Part shown: positions 8,107 to 14,747 of the stretch, one piece after another | Position numbering within the stretch: position 1 is the first letter of the stretch | Layout: every line of letters begins with the position of its first letter | Assembly: GCA_044866695.1 (NCBI GenBank) | Contig: JBIOUF010000256.1 | Coordinates: 1 to 14,840, forward strand | Length of the DNA stretch: 14,840 nt | Origin: JBIOUF01 sp044866695 | Lineage (GTDB): Bacteria; Actinomycetota; Actinomycetes; Propionibacteriales; Nocardioidaceae | Reading direction: 5' to 3' | Program-made: the position numbers and the translations under genes | The notes under the pieces: model-generated | The model's database searches: none | The model's input: the letters and a program-made list of their open reading frames with translations, nothing else | What the model was told of the DNA's origin: nothing

Positions 8107-8862
8107 TCAGAGCTTGGCGCCGCCGTCGACGTAGAGGGTCTGGCCGGTCACGAAGGACGCCTCCTCGCTGCACAGGAAGGCCGCCGCGGCGGCGATGTCG
8201 TCGGGCTGGCCGACGCGGCGTACCGGGATCATCTCCGCGGCCGCCGCGCGGTAGGCCTCGGGCTCGACCCCGACGCGCCTGGCGGTGGCGTCGGTCATGT
8301 CGGTGACGATGAAGCCGGGCGCGACGGCGTTCGCGGTGATGCCGAACGGGCCGAGCTCGAGCGCCAGCGTGCGGGTGAGGCCCTGCAGGCCCATCTTGGC
8401 CGCGGAGTAGTTCGCCTGGCCGCGGTTGCCCAGCGCCGAGGTGCTGGACAGGTTGAGGATCCGGCCGTACTTCGCCGGGACCATGTGCTTCTGGGCCGCC
8501 CGGCTCATCAGGAAGGCACCGCGCAGGTGCACCGCGATCACCGTGTCCCAGTCGTCCTCGGTCATCTTGAACAGCAGGTTGTCCCGGATCACCCCGGCGT
8601 TGTTGACCAGGACGTCGAGCGACCCCAGCTCGGCGACCACGCGGCCCACCGCCGCGTCGACCGCCGACGCGTCCGCCACGTCGCAGGCCAGGCCCAGCGC
8701 ACGCTGCGCTCCGAGGCCCTCGGCGGTGGCCCGCGCCGCGCCCTCGTCGAGGTCGAGCACCGCGACCGAGGCGCCCTCGGCGGCGAACCGGCGGGCCGTG
8801 GCCGCCCCGATCCCCCGCGCGGCTCCGGTGACCACCGCCACCCTGCCCGAGTAGCGACCCAT
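8107..8862 (-). CDS. SDR-family oxidoreductase, 3-oxoacyl-ACP reductase (FabG)-like
   Basis: This 251-residue classical short-chain dehydrogenase/reductase is cytosolic. The nucleotide motif TGAARGIG spans residues 12-19, and NNAG is at 87-90. The catalytic Ser is in NLSSTSALG (139/140), with Tyr152 and Lys156 in YSAAK. PGFIVTDMT and the C-terminal FVTGQTLYVDGG are typical of FabG-like enzymes. The second beta strand ends in Asp (VAVLDLD, residues 33-39), which usually favours NAD(H) over NADP(H), so it may be a dehydrogenase rather than the housekeeping fatty-acid reductase. ATG 8862 is preferred because AGGAGG lies 6 bases upstream. A GTG at 8865 is also possible but sits only 3 bases from that site. 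It is divergent from the PAP2 gene. No fatty-acid synthesis genes adjoin it. Confidence 0.92.
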   Translation of the reverse strand: MGRYSGRVAVVTGAARGIGAATARRFAAEGASVAVLDLDEGAARATAEGLGAQRALGLACDVADASAVDAAVGRVVAELGSLDVLVNNAGVIRDNLLFKMTEDDWDTVIAVHLRGAFLMSRAAQKHMVPAKYGRILNLSSTSALGNRGQANYSAAKMGLQGLTRTLALELGPFGITANAVAPGFIVTDMTDATARRVGVEPEAYRAAAAEMIPVRRVGQPDDIAAAAAFLCSEEASFVTGQTLYVDGGAKL

Positions 8863-8950
8863 CACAAGCCTCCTCCGCGGTAGCCGACGACACCCTCCAG
8901 GGTGGCGCGGGCCACTGTAGCGACGACCGGGCCGCCCCCCGCCGGTGCCT

Positions 8951-8956
8951 TACCCT
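8951..8956 (+). promoter_or_regulatory. Candidate -10 element for the PAP2-family gene
   Basis: TACCCT at 8951-8956 fits the TANNNT -10 pattern and lies 3 bases before ATG 8960 and 6 bases before the in-frame GTG 8963. If it is used, transcription would begin at about 8963, which would favour a leaderless start at the GTG. No clear -35 is visible. Confidence 0.35.
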
Positions 8957-8959
8957 TGA

Positions 8960-10012
8960 ATGGTGCAGAAGGAGGGGTTCCGGTTCGCCGTCGTGCTCGC
9001 GACGGGGATGGCGCTTGCCGCGATGCTGGTCGGCTGGGTCTACGACCTGCCGCTGCGCGACCCCGACAGCGTGGCCGGTCCCACCTACCTCCGGCTGCCG
9101 GCGATCCTCCTGGCCGCCTTCCTCGCCGACGTGCTGCCTCGGGCCGCGTGGCGGGCCCGCCGGTCGCTGCACGTCGGCGCCGAGGTGGCGGCGGTGGTCC
9201 GCGAGCGGTGGCCGTGGTCGCACGTGCGGTTCGCGCTGACCGGGCTGCTGGCCTGGTACGTCACCTACGCGTCGTTTCGGAACCTGAAGTCCTTCGTCCC
9301 GTTCGTCAACGACCGGCTGTGGGACGGCTGGTTCGCCGACCTGGACCGGCTGCTGTGGTTCGGGCACGACCCGGCGGCGGTGCTGCACTCCTGGCTCGGC
9401 ACCGGCACCGCCGCGCACCTGCTGTCCTTCGTGTACGTCGCGTGGATCGTGTTCGTGCCCCTGTCGCTGGCGCTGGCGCTGGTCTGGTCCCGCGACTCCC
9501 GGGCCGCGGCGTGGTACGTCACGGCGGTGGCGGTCGCGTGGACGCTGGGCGTGGCGACGTACTTCCTGCTGCCGACGCTGGGCCCGGTGTACTCCGAGCC
9601 GCAGCTGTTCACCGGGCTCGACCACACCTACGTCACCGACCTGCAGGCGACGATGATGGACGAGCGTCGAGAGGTGCTGACCAACCCGTTCACGACCAAG
9701 GCGGTCCAGACCATCGCGGCGTTCGCCTCGCTGCACGTCGGGGTGAGCTGGGTGATGTGCCTGATGGCCGAGCTGCTGCGGCTGCCGCGGGCACTCCGCG
9801 CGTTCCTGTGGGTGTTCCTGGCGCTGACCGTGCTCTCGACGGTGTACCTCGGCTGGCACTTCTCCGTCGACGCGGTCGGCGGCGTGGTGCTGGGCACCGC
9901 CGCGGTGTGGATCGCCGCCATGGGCACCGGACAGTCGTTCCGCCGCCGCCCGCTGCACGCGGTTCCGGCCCGCTCGGAGGGCGAGGCGCTGGAGTCGGCG
10001 CCCCGCGGCTGA
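8960..10012 (+). CDS. PAP2-family integral membrane phosphatase/phosphotransferase
   Basis: This 350-residue polytopic membrane protein belongs to the PAP2/acid phosphatase superfamily, of the type resembling inositol phosphotransferases (AUR1-like). Hydrophobic segments lie at about 9-27, 45-60, 95-110, 150-175, 190-210 and 265-330. Two catalytic motifs are visible: S257-L258-H259 in FASLHVGVSW, and YLGWHFSVDAVGG with H300 and D304. The first PAP2 motif (KxxxxxxRP) is not clear. The basic C-terminal tail (SFRRRPLHAVPARSEG) is probably cytosolic. A lipid phosphate or phosphoinositide is the likely substrate, but the family alone does not fix it. ATG 8960 is used here. The second codon is GTG (8963) and could be a leaderless start given the TACCCT element. 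The gene ends 6 bp from the convergent potassium channel gene. Confidence 0.88.
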   Translation: MVQKEGFRFAVVLATGMALAAMLVGWVYDLPLRDPDSVAGPTYLRLPAILLAAFLADVLPRAAWRARRSLHVGAEVAAVVRERWPWSHVRFALTGLLAWYVTYASFRNLKSFVPFVNDRLWDGWFADLDRLLWFGHDPAAVLHSWLGTGTAAHLLSFVYVAWIVFVPLSLALALVWSRDSRAAAWYVTAVAVAWTLGVATYFLLPTLGPVYSEPQLFTGLDHTYVTDLQATMMDERREVLTNPFTTKAVQTIAAFASLHVGVSWVMCLMAELLRLPRALRAFLWVFLALTVLSTVYLGWHFSVDAVGGVVLGTAAVWIAAMGTGQSFRRRPLHAVPARSEGEALESAPRG

Positions 10013-10025
10013 GCCCGCTCAGCCG
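10006..10025. terminator. Candidate bidirectional terminator hairpin spanning both stop codons
   Basis: CGGCTGAG (10006-10013) and CTCAGCCG (10018-10025) form a perfect 8-bp stem with the 4-base loop CCCG. The TGA stop of the PAP2 gene lies in the left arm and the stop of the convergent channel gene in the right arm. There is no T-run, but U-less hairpin terminators are usual in high-GC actinobacteria. Confidence 0.45.
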
Positions 10026-11866
10026 GCGCGGGCGCCGAACAGCCGGCGCCACAGCCACCCGGACGGCTCGAACCGCCCGTCCACCACGTAGGCCGCGGTC
10101 GGCTCGTCGAACAAGGTAGCCTCCAGTGCCCGCCGCGCTCCCGACCGGGCCGCGACCAGGAGCTGGTCGCCCGGCCGCAGCCGCTCGTCGGGGGGAGGCG
10201 TCGGTAGCACCGTCTCGTCGTCCCGCAGGACCGCCAGCAGTACGGCGTCCAGAGCCCGGTCGCGGTCGGCGGGGCTGCGCATCAGGTCGCCGGCCCGGAT
10301 CCCCTCGCCCTCCAGCCGGCCTTGGAGGGCCGGCGCGTCGTCGGGTCCGAGGCCGACCTGCCACAGCTCCGGCGTGCCGTGCCCGCACCGCGCGACCAGC
10401 CGGTCGACCAGCTCCTCGGCCCACTCGGCGCCGAGCCGGGGCACCAGGGGCAGGAACCGCATCAGCGAGGGCGTGGCCAGCCGGGCCAGCACCTCGTGGG
10501 CGACCACCTCGGCGGGGACCATGCCGAACGCGACCCCCATCGCTTCGAACAGCGGCACGTTGGCGTGCCGGTTGCGCAGCGACACCAACGCCAGGCGGGG
10601 GTTGACCTCGCGCGCCGCGTCGAGCAGCCAGAGGTTGGTGGTGTCGTTCTCGGTGGCCGCCACGAACGCGTCGGCCCGCTCCAGCTCGGCGCGGACGCCC
10701 TCGACGGGGGCGGCGTCGTCGTCGCGGAGCCGGCTCAGGTCGTCCAGCACGGTCACCTCGAGGCCCTCGGCGCGCAGGTCCTCGGTCAGCTCCCCGCTCA
10801 GCCGGCCCTGGCCGCACACCACCCAGCGGCCCCGCGGCACCGGGTCGCGCCGGGGCGGGAGCGGGGTCCCGGGGGCACTGGTCAGCCACACCATCAGCTG
10901 GTACTGAGCCGGGGAGCGCAGCAGGATCCGCAGGTGGTCGCCGAACCGGTCCAGCGGGTTGACCACCTCGAAGGCGTCGAAGGACCGCATCCGGTCCCCG
11001 ACCCGCCGCGAGCTGGTGCGGGCGATCACCGGCAGGCCAGGCCGGACCAGCGAGGCCGTCATCGTGACGTCGAGGTTGGTCTCGTCGTCGTTGGTGAGCG
11101 CCAGCACGCCCTCACAGGCGGGGTGGGTCAGCCCGGCCGCGACCAGCACCTCGGTGTCCCGCGCGTTGCCGAAGACCGCCGGCGTGTCGGCCCGGTAGGA
11201 GTCCAGGTCGACCCGGGACACCCGGCCCTCGTCGCGGTCGCACACCACGAACCGCCGGCCCATCTGGTCCAGCGAGACCGCGATCCGCTTCGCGGCGTCG
11301 CCGTACCCCACCAGGATGAGGAACGGCTCGGCCATCCGGTCGACCTTCCGGGCCACCCGCCGGCGGGCCACCGCCCTGCGGAACGCCCGGTCCTGCACCA
11401 GCGCGAGCATCGACCCGATCGCGTACGCCCAGCCGACCACCGACAGGAAGGTCACGAACGTGACCCACATGCGCTGCTCGGTGGTCAGCGCGTGCGGGAT
11501 CTCCCCGAAGCCGATCGTGCTCGCGGTGTAGCTCATGAAGTAGAACGACTCGAACAGCGTCATGTGGTAGGGGTTGCCGTGGTCGTCCTGACCCGGCAGG
11601 AGGGTCAGGCCGAGCACGCTCACGGCGAAGATGACGATCAGCACGATGAGCGGGGCACGCATCCGGCGCAGCACCAGCAGGATGCCGGCCGAGCTGGGCC
11701 GGTCGTGCAGGTCGGCGAGCGCGGTCACCCAGCCCGGGTCGACCCCGCGCGGTGCCGGTCCGGCCGCGCCGGGTCGGCCGGCCTCCTTGCCCCAGCGGTG
11801 CTCCCGGTCCTCCTCCTCGTCGTCGGACAGCAGCCGGTGCCACCACAGCAGCAGCGGGTTCACCAC
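10019..11866 (-). CDS. Two-RCK potassium channel (TrkA-N/TrkA-C domains)
   Basis: This 615-residue potassium channel subunit sits in the cytoplasmic membrane. Residues 1-70 are a hydrophilic lead with an acidic patch (DDEEEDRE). TM1 is at about 72-91. The pore helix is FESFYFMSYTAS, with filter TIGFG at 117-121. TM2 is at about 134-158, followed by a very basic stretch (RRAVARRRVARK). The first RCK Rossmann domain begins FLILVGYGDAAKRIA, and the second begins RWVVCGQGRLSGELTEDL. A TrkA-C-type segment lies near the end (ERLRPGDQLLVAARSG). Two RCK domains per subunit, as in GsuK-type channels, imply a tetramer with an eight-RCK gating ring. The start is uncertain: GTG 11866 (8 bp after the previous stop) and GTG 11863 are both possible, and neither has a good ribosome-binding site. 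It is cotranscribed with the DUF6394-like gene just upstream. Confidence 0.92.
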   Translation of the reverse strand: MVNPLLLWWHRLLSDDEEEDREHRWGKEAGRPGAAGPAPRGVDPGWVTALADLHDRPSSAGILLVLRRMRAPLIVLIVIFAVSVLGLTLLPGQDDHGNPYHMTLFESFYFMSYTASTIGFGEIPHALTTEQRMWVTFVTFLSVVGWAYAIGSMLALVQDRAFRRAVARRRVARKVDRMAEPFLILVGYGDAAKRIAVSLDQMGRRFVVCDRDEGRVSRVDLDSYRADTPAVFGNARDTEVLVAAGLTHPACEGVLALTNDDETNLDVTMTASLVRPGLPVIARTSSRRVGDRMRSFDAFEVVNPLDRFGDHLRILLRSPAQYQLMVWLTSAPGTPLPPRRDPVPRGRWVVCGQGRLSGELTEDLRAEGLEVTVLDDLSRLRDDDAAPVEGVRAELERADAFVAATENDTTNLWLLDAAREVNPRLALVSLRNRHANVPLFEAMGVAFGMVPAEVVAHEVLARLATPSLMRFLPLVPRLGAEWAEELVDRLVARCGHGTPELWQVGLGPDDAPALQGRLEGEGIRAGDLMRSPADRDRALDAVLLAVLRDDETVLPTPPPDERLRPGDQLLVAARSGARRALEATLFDEPTAAYVVDGRFEPSGWLWRRLFGARAG

Positions 11867-11874
11867 CGGGGTGC

Positions 11875-12261
11875 CTAGCGCCGCTGGAAGGAGACCGTCT
11901 CGGCGACCAGCAGGATCACCGAGACCACGTTGGCGAACAGGGCACCGGCCGAGAGCGACACCACGCTCGCGGTCATCTCGGTGGTCAGGCCGGCGTCGGT
12001 GGCCTCGCTGGCGTAGGTCCACACCACCGCCGCCGCGACCAGCTGCAGCACGGCGACCAGGCTGGTCGCCAGGTGGACGGCGCCGAGCTGGGTGCGGTCG
12101 CCGAACTTCAGCACCGTCGCGATCAGGTTGACCACGATGGCGGCGAACAGCTCGTAGACGTTGTGCAGCTCGGGGTTGCCGATGTCGCCGATGAAGAAGC
12201 CGAAGTTCAGCGTCGCGGCGAGCAGCACGAAGAACCCGAAGATCACCTTCTCCAGGTTCAT
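11875..12261 (-). CDS. Small four-helix membrane protein, DUF6394-like, channel-associated
   Basis: This 128-residue membrane protein has four predicted helices, at about 5-25 (VIFGFFVLLAATLNFGFFIG), 34-50 (VYELFAAIVVNLIATVL), 62-82 (HLATSLVAVLQLVAAAVVW) and 99-122. The loop GDIGNPELHNVYELFAA and the segment LKFGDRTQLGAVHLATSL look strongly constrained. I recall closely similar sequences, called DUF6394, in distant bacteria, but cannot verify that here. The ATG at 12261 has GGAG 7 bases upstream. It ends 8 bp before the potassium channel gene, so the two are almost certainly one operon, and an accessory or regulatory role for the channel is a reasonable inference. No enzymatic motif is visible. 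Confidence 0.85.
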   Translation of the reverse strand: MNLEKVIFGFFVLLAATLNFGFFIGDIGNPELHNVYELFAAIVVNLIATVLKFGDRTQLGAVHLATSLVAVLQLVAAAVVWTYASEATDAGLTTEMTASVVSLSAGALFANVVSVILLVAETVSFQRR

Positions 12262-12302
12262 CGCACCACTCCAGCCATTCTCGCCACTTGCGGCTCTGTG
12301 GC

Positions 12303-12330
12303 ATCGTACGCCGGTCGGGCCGTCGTCAGC
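12303..12330 (-). promoter_or_regulatory. Candidate promoter for the DUF6394-like / potassium channel operon
   Basis: On the minus strand TACGAT (12308-12303) is a good -10, with GCTGAC (12330-12325) 16 bases upstream as a moderate -35. Transcription would begin near 12296, giving a 35-base leader with GGAG before the ATG at 12261. The -35 overlaps the TGA stop of the HIT-family gene. Confidence 0.4.
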
Positions 12331-12745
12331 CTTGGGCGAGGGCGGCCCGCAGCCGTGCGGCGTACTCCTCGACCTCCCCGTCGGCGTACCTGGTGCGCGG
12401 CCAGAAGAACCCGCGGAGGCCGTCGCCCTTCGTCCGCGGCACCACGTGGAGGTGCAGGTGCGGCACGCTCTGGCTGACGGTGTTGTTGATCGCCACGAAC
12501 GAGCCCTGTGCGCCCAGGCCGTCCAGCATCGCCTGGGCCAGCCGTTGCCCGGCCGCCATGAGGGGGTCGCGCAGCCCGGCGGGCAGGTCGGTCAGCGTCG
12601 CGACGTGCTCGCGCGGGACGACCAGCGTGTGGCCCTTGAACACCGGCCGGTGGTCCAGGAAGCCCACCGTCAGCTCGGACTCCCAGACCACCGGCGCGGC
12701 CACCTCGCCGGCGACGATCCGGCAGAACAGGCAGCCGACGGTCAT
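12326..12745 (-). CDS. HIT-family nucleotide hydrolase (HINT/Fhit-like)
   Basis: This 139-residue histidine-triad protein probably hydrolyses a nucleotide phosphoramidate or a dinucleotide substrate and is cytosolic. The catalytic triad is H96-L-H98-L-H100 in SVPHLHLHVVPR. The N-terminus carries C5-L-F-C8 followed by RIVAGE, the usual HIT opening; together with downstream His residues such a CxxC can bind zinc. PVFKGHTLVVPREHVATLTDL (about 34-54) and GSFVAINN (about 81-88) are the other conserved blocks. Length is normal for the family. The ATG at 12745 is the first start consistent with the family N-terminus; the ribosome-binding site is poor. It lies downstream of the cold-shock gene, separated by a hairpin terminator and a possible promoter of its own, and 64 bp upstream of the DUF6394-like gene. 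Confidence 0.93.
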   Translation of the reverse strand: MTVGCLFCRIVAGEVAAPVVWESELTVGFLDHRPVFKGHTLVVPREHVATLTDLPAGLRDPLMAAGQRLAQAMLDGLGAQGSFVAINNTVSQSVPHLHLHVVPRTKGDGLRGFFWPRTRYADGEVEEYAARLRAALAQG

Positions 12746-12787
12746 CGCGGCTCATCCGTGCCGGCCGGGAGCAGGGGCATGGCCGAC

Positions 12788-12816
12788 ACGATACGAAACG
12801 CGGACGAGCCGACAGA
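12788..12816 (-). promoter_or_regulatory. Weak candidate promoter for the HIT-family gene
   Basis: On the minus strand TATCGT (12793-12788) fits a -10, and TCTGTC or CTGTCG (12816-12810) lies 16-17 bases upstream as a weak -35. It sits just past the cold-shock terminator hairpin, which is where a new transcription unit would be expected to begin. Confidence 0.3.
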
Positions 12817-12818
12817 CA

Positions 12819-12858
12819 CCACAGCACCGGTGCCGCTGATGCGGCGCCGGTGCTGTGG
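12819..12858 (-). terminator. Hairpin terminator downstream of the cold-shock gene
   Basis: An 18-base stem is formed by 12819-12836 and 12841-12858 around a 4-base loop (TGAT on the plus strand). All positions pair except 12831/12846, which is A-C in the minus-strand RNA. It begins about 20 bp past the cold-shock stop codon. There is no long U-tract, as is common in high-GC genomes. Confidence 0.7.
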
Positions 12859-12876
12859 GGGCAGCGTGCGGCGGTC

Positions 12877-13077
12877 TCAGACCGGACGGACGCGGGTGGC
12901 CTGGGGACCCTTGGGTCCCTGGGCGACGTCGAACTCGACGCGCTGGTTCTCCTCGAGGTTCTTGAAGCCGGTGCCCTCGATCGCGGAGAAGTGCACGAAG
13001 ACGTCGGGGCCCTCGGTCGGGGCGATGAAGCCGAAGCCCTTCTCGCCGTTGAACCACTTCACGGTTCCTTGTGCCAT
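12877..13077 (-). CDS. Cold-shock protein (CspA family, single CSD)
   Basis: This 66-residue nucleic-acid chaperone is a single five-stranded cold-shock domain that binds single-stranded RNA or DNA and melts secondary structure. It starts MAQGTVKWFNGEKGFGFI, with RNP1 K13-G-F-G-F-I18. RNP2 is V26-F-V-H-F30, and GFKNLEENQRVEFDV and the C-terminal GPQATRVRPV are typical. The ATG at 13077 has a strong AAGGAG 7 bases upstream. The leader contains a 7-bp hairpin (13107-13123), and the gene is followed by a strong hairpin terminator. It lies 62 bp downstream of the DEAD-box helicase gene on the same strand. It may be cotranscribed with the helicase, be expressed from its own promoter, or both. I could not identify a clear -10 of its own. 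Confidence 0.96.
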   Translation of the reverse strand: MAQGTVKWFNGEKGFGFIAPTEGPDVFVHFSAIEGTGFKNLEENQRVEFDVAQGPKGPQATRVRPV

Positions 13078-13106
13078 GTGGTGCTCCTTCCAGAGCTGTT
13101 GTCGGT

Positions 13107-13123
13107 CGTCGCACCGTGCGACG
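13107..13123 (-). promoter_or_regulatory. Small hairpin in the cold-shock gene leader
   Basis: CGTCGCA (13107-13113) and TGCGACG (13117-13123) form a perfect 7-bp stem with a 3-base loop, in the leader 30 bases upstream of the cold-shock ATG and clear of the ribosome-binding site. Cold-shock leaders often fold, but a regulatory role here is inference. Confidence 0.35.
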
Positions 13124-13139
13124 CCCGGGGTCTGTTTGT

Positions 13140-14552
13140 TCAGTGGCCGCCGCGGACTCCGGCCGAGAAGCCGGCGGCGGTGTGCACACGCCTGCTCGCC
13201 GGGCTGGTCGCGGGACTCGCGGCGGGACCGGTCGCGGGAGCGGGGGCGCGGCCGGCACCTCGTGCGGGACGACCGGTCCTGGTCGCCCGTCGTCGCCGGG
13301 GCGGGCGCGACGAGGAAAGGGGCACCACGTCGGAAGGCCGGCCCTCGACGTCACCGGCCCGGCGGTAGTCTCTGGCGCCGGGCGCGATGACCCGCAGGTG
13401 CGGGTCGGTCCCACCGGCCACCCGGGTCGTGGTCGGCCGGATGCCCGCCCGGCGCATGACCGCGCGCACCTCACCGGCCTGGTCGTCGGCCGTGATGGTG
13501 ACCACCGTGCCGGCCTCGCCGGCCCGCGCGGTGCGCCCCGACCGGTGCAGGTACGCCTTGTGCTCGACGGGCGGGTCGGCATGGACCACCAGGGCGACCT
13601 GGTCCACGTGGATGCCACGGGCCGCGATGTCGGTCGCCACCAGCGCGCCGGCCCGGCCCGCGGTGAACGCGGCCAGGTTGCGCGCGCGGGCCCCCTGGGC
13701 GAGGTCGCCGTGCAGCTCGACCGCGGAGACGCCGCGGGTTCGCAGCTGCCGGGTCAGCGCCTTCGCGCCGCGCTTGGTGCGGGTGAACACGATCGTCCGG
13801 CCGGGCGCGGCCGCCAGGTCCGCGACGACCGGCAGCCGGTGCTCACGCAAGACGTGCAGCAGGTGGTGGGTCATCTCGGCGACCGGCGACTCCGCGGCGT
13901 CGACCTCGTGGACCACCGGGGCCGAGAGGTACCGCCTGACCAGCACGTCGACGCCGCCGTCGAGGGTGGCGGAGAACAGCATCCGCTGCCCGCCGTCCGC
14001 CGTCGCGTCCAGCAGCCGGCGTACGGACGGCAGGAAGCCGAGGTCGGCCATGTGGTCGGCCTCGTCGAGCACGGTGACGCGTACGTCGCCCAGGGTCACG
14101 TGTCGGCTGGACATCAGGTCCAGCAGCCGGCCGGGACAGGCCACGACGATGTCCACGCCGGCGTCCAGGGCCTTGGTCTGCCGGGCGGCGGGCACCCCGC
14201 CGAACACCGTCGCGACCCGCAGGCCGACCGCCTGGGCGAGGGGCGTCACGACCTCGGCGACCTGGGCCGCGAGCTCTCGGGTCGGCACCAGCACCAGCCC
14301 GACGGGCCGTCGGGCCCGCGCCCGAGGGCCACGGGACAGCGCGGCCACGAGGGGCAGGGCGAAGGCCAGCGTCTTGCCGGAGCCGGTGCGGCCCCGGCCG
14401 AGGACGTCGCGACCGGCGAGGGAGTCCGGGAGGGTGGCCGTCTGGATCGGGAACGGCGAGGTGATGCCGCGGTCGGCGAGCCGGCGCACGAGCGCGTCGG
14501 GGACCCCGAGGCCGGCGAAGGAGGCGGGCGAGTCGTGGGCGTGCGGGGGCAC
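13140..14552 (-). CDS. DEAD-box ATP-dependent RNA helicase
   Basis: This 470-residue RNA helicase unwinds short RNA duplexes using ATP. Motifs appear in order. The Q motif starts at F12 and ends PIQ (35-37). Motif I is GRTGSGKT (54-61) and Ia is PTRELA. Ib-like GG and CPGR follow, with DEAD in VLDEADHM and SAT as motif III. IVFTRTK is motif IV, ATDIAARGI motif V and HRSGRTARAG motif VI. The C-terminal ~70 residues are an Arg/Pro/Ala-rich basic tail (RPPRRRRATRTGRPARGAGR), probably RNA-binding and disordered. The frame is open to 14816, but the added N-terminus crosses a repeat and resembles nothing. GTG 14552 is the nearest start ahead of the Q motif, without a clear ribosome-binding site. 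It lies 62 bp upstream of the cold-shock gene, suggesting a shared role in RNA remodelling. Confidence 0.93.
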   Translation of the reverse strand: MPPHAHDSPASFAGLGVPDALVRRLADRGITSPFPIQTATLPDSLAGRDVLGRGRTGSGKTLAFALPLVAALSRGPRARARRPVGLVLVPTRELAAQVAEVVTPLAQAVGLRVATVFGGVPAARQTKALDAGVDIVVACPGRLLDLMSSRHVTLGDVRVTVLDEADHMADLGFLPSVRRLLDATADGGQRMLFSATLDGGVDVLVRRYLSAPVVHEVDAAESPVAEMTHHLLHVLREHRLPVVADLAAAPGRTIVFTRTKRGAKALTRQLRTRGVSAVELHGDLAQGARARNLAAFTAGRAGALVATDIAARGIHVDQVALVVHADPPVEHKAYLHRSGRTARAGEAGTVVTITADDQAGEVRAVMRRAGIRPTTTRVAGGTDPHLRVIAPGARDYRRAGDVEGRPSDVVPLSSSRPPRRRRATRTGRPARGAGRAPAPATGPAASPATSPASRRVHTAAGFSAGVRGGH

Positions 14553-14685
14553 CGCACGAGGGGGGTGGGGGTTGATGAGGGTGCTCCAGGTCTGAGGCCG
14601 CGTCCCGGCCGGCGCGAGGATTCGCGGGCTCGGCGAGAGGCGACGAGGACGACCCGGGACAAGACGTCGGTGGGCCGTTGCGACC

Positions 14686-14715
14686 AGTCTACGGGACCGG
14701 GGCGAGGACCACCAA
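14686..14715 (-). promoter_or_regulatory. Candidate promoter and long leader of the helicase gene
   Basis: On the minus strand TAGACT (14691-14686) is a good -10, with TTGGTG (14715-14710) 18 bases upstream. Transcription from about 14679 would give a leader of roughly 127 bases before the GTG at 14552. I see no riboswitch or tRNA-like motif in it. Long structured leaders are known for cold-induced helicase mRNAs, so regulation there is possible but unproven. Confidence 0.4.
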
Positions 14716-14747
14716 TCGGCTCGACATTCCCCCGCCGGCGAGCCCCC

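Noticed and set aside
11863..12304. Longer channel protein starting upstream of 11866
   Set aside because: That part of the frame lies within the DUF6394-like gene in another frame and shows no channel homology.
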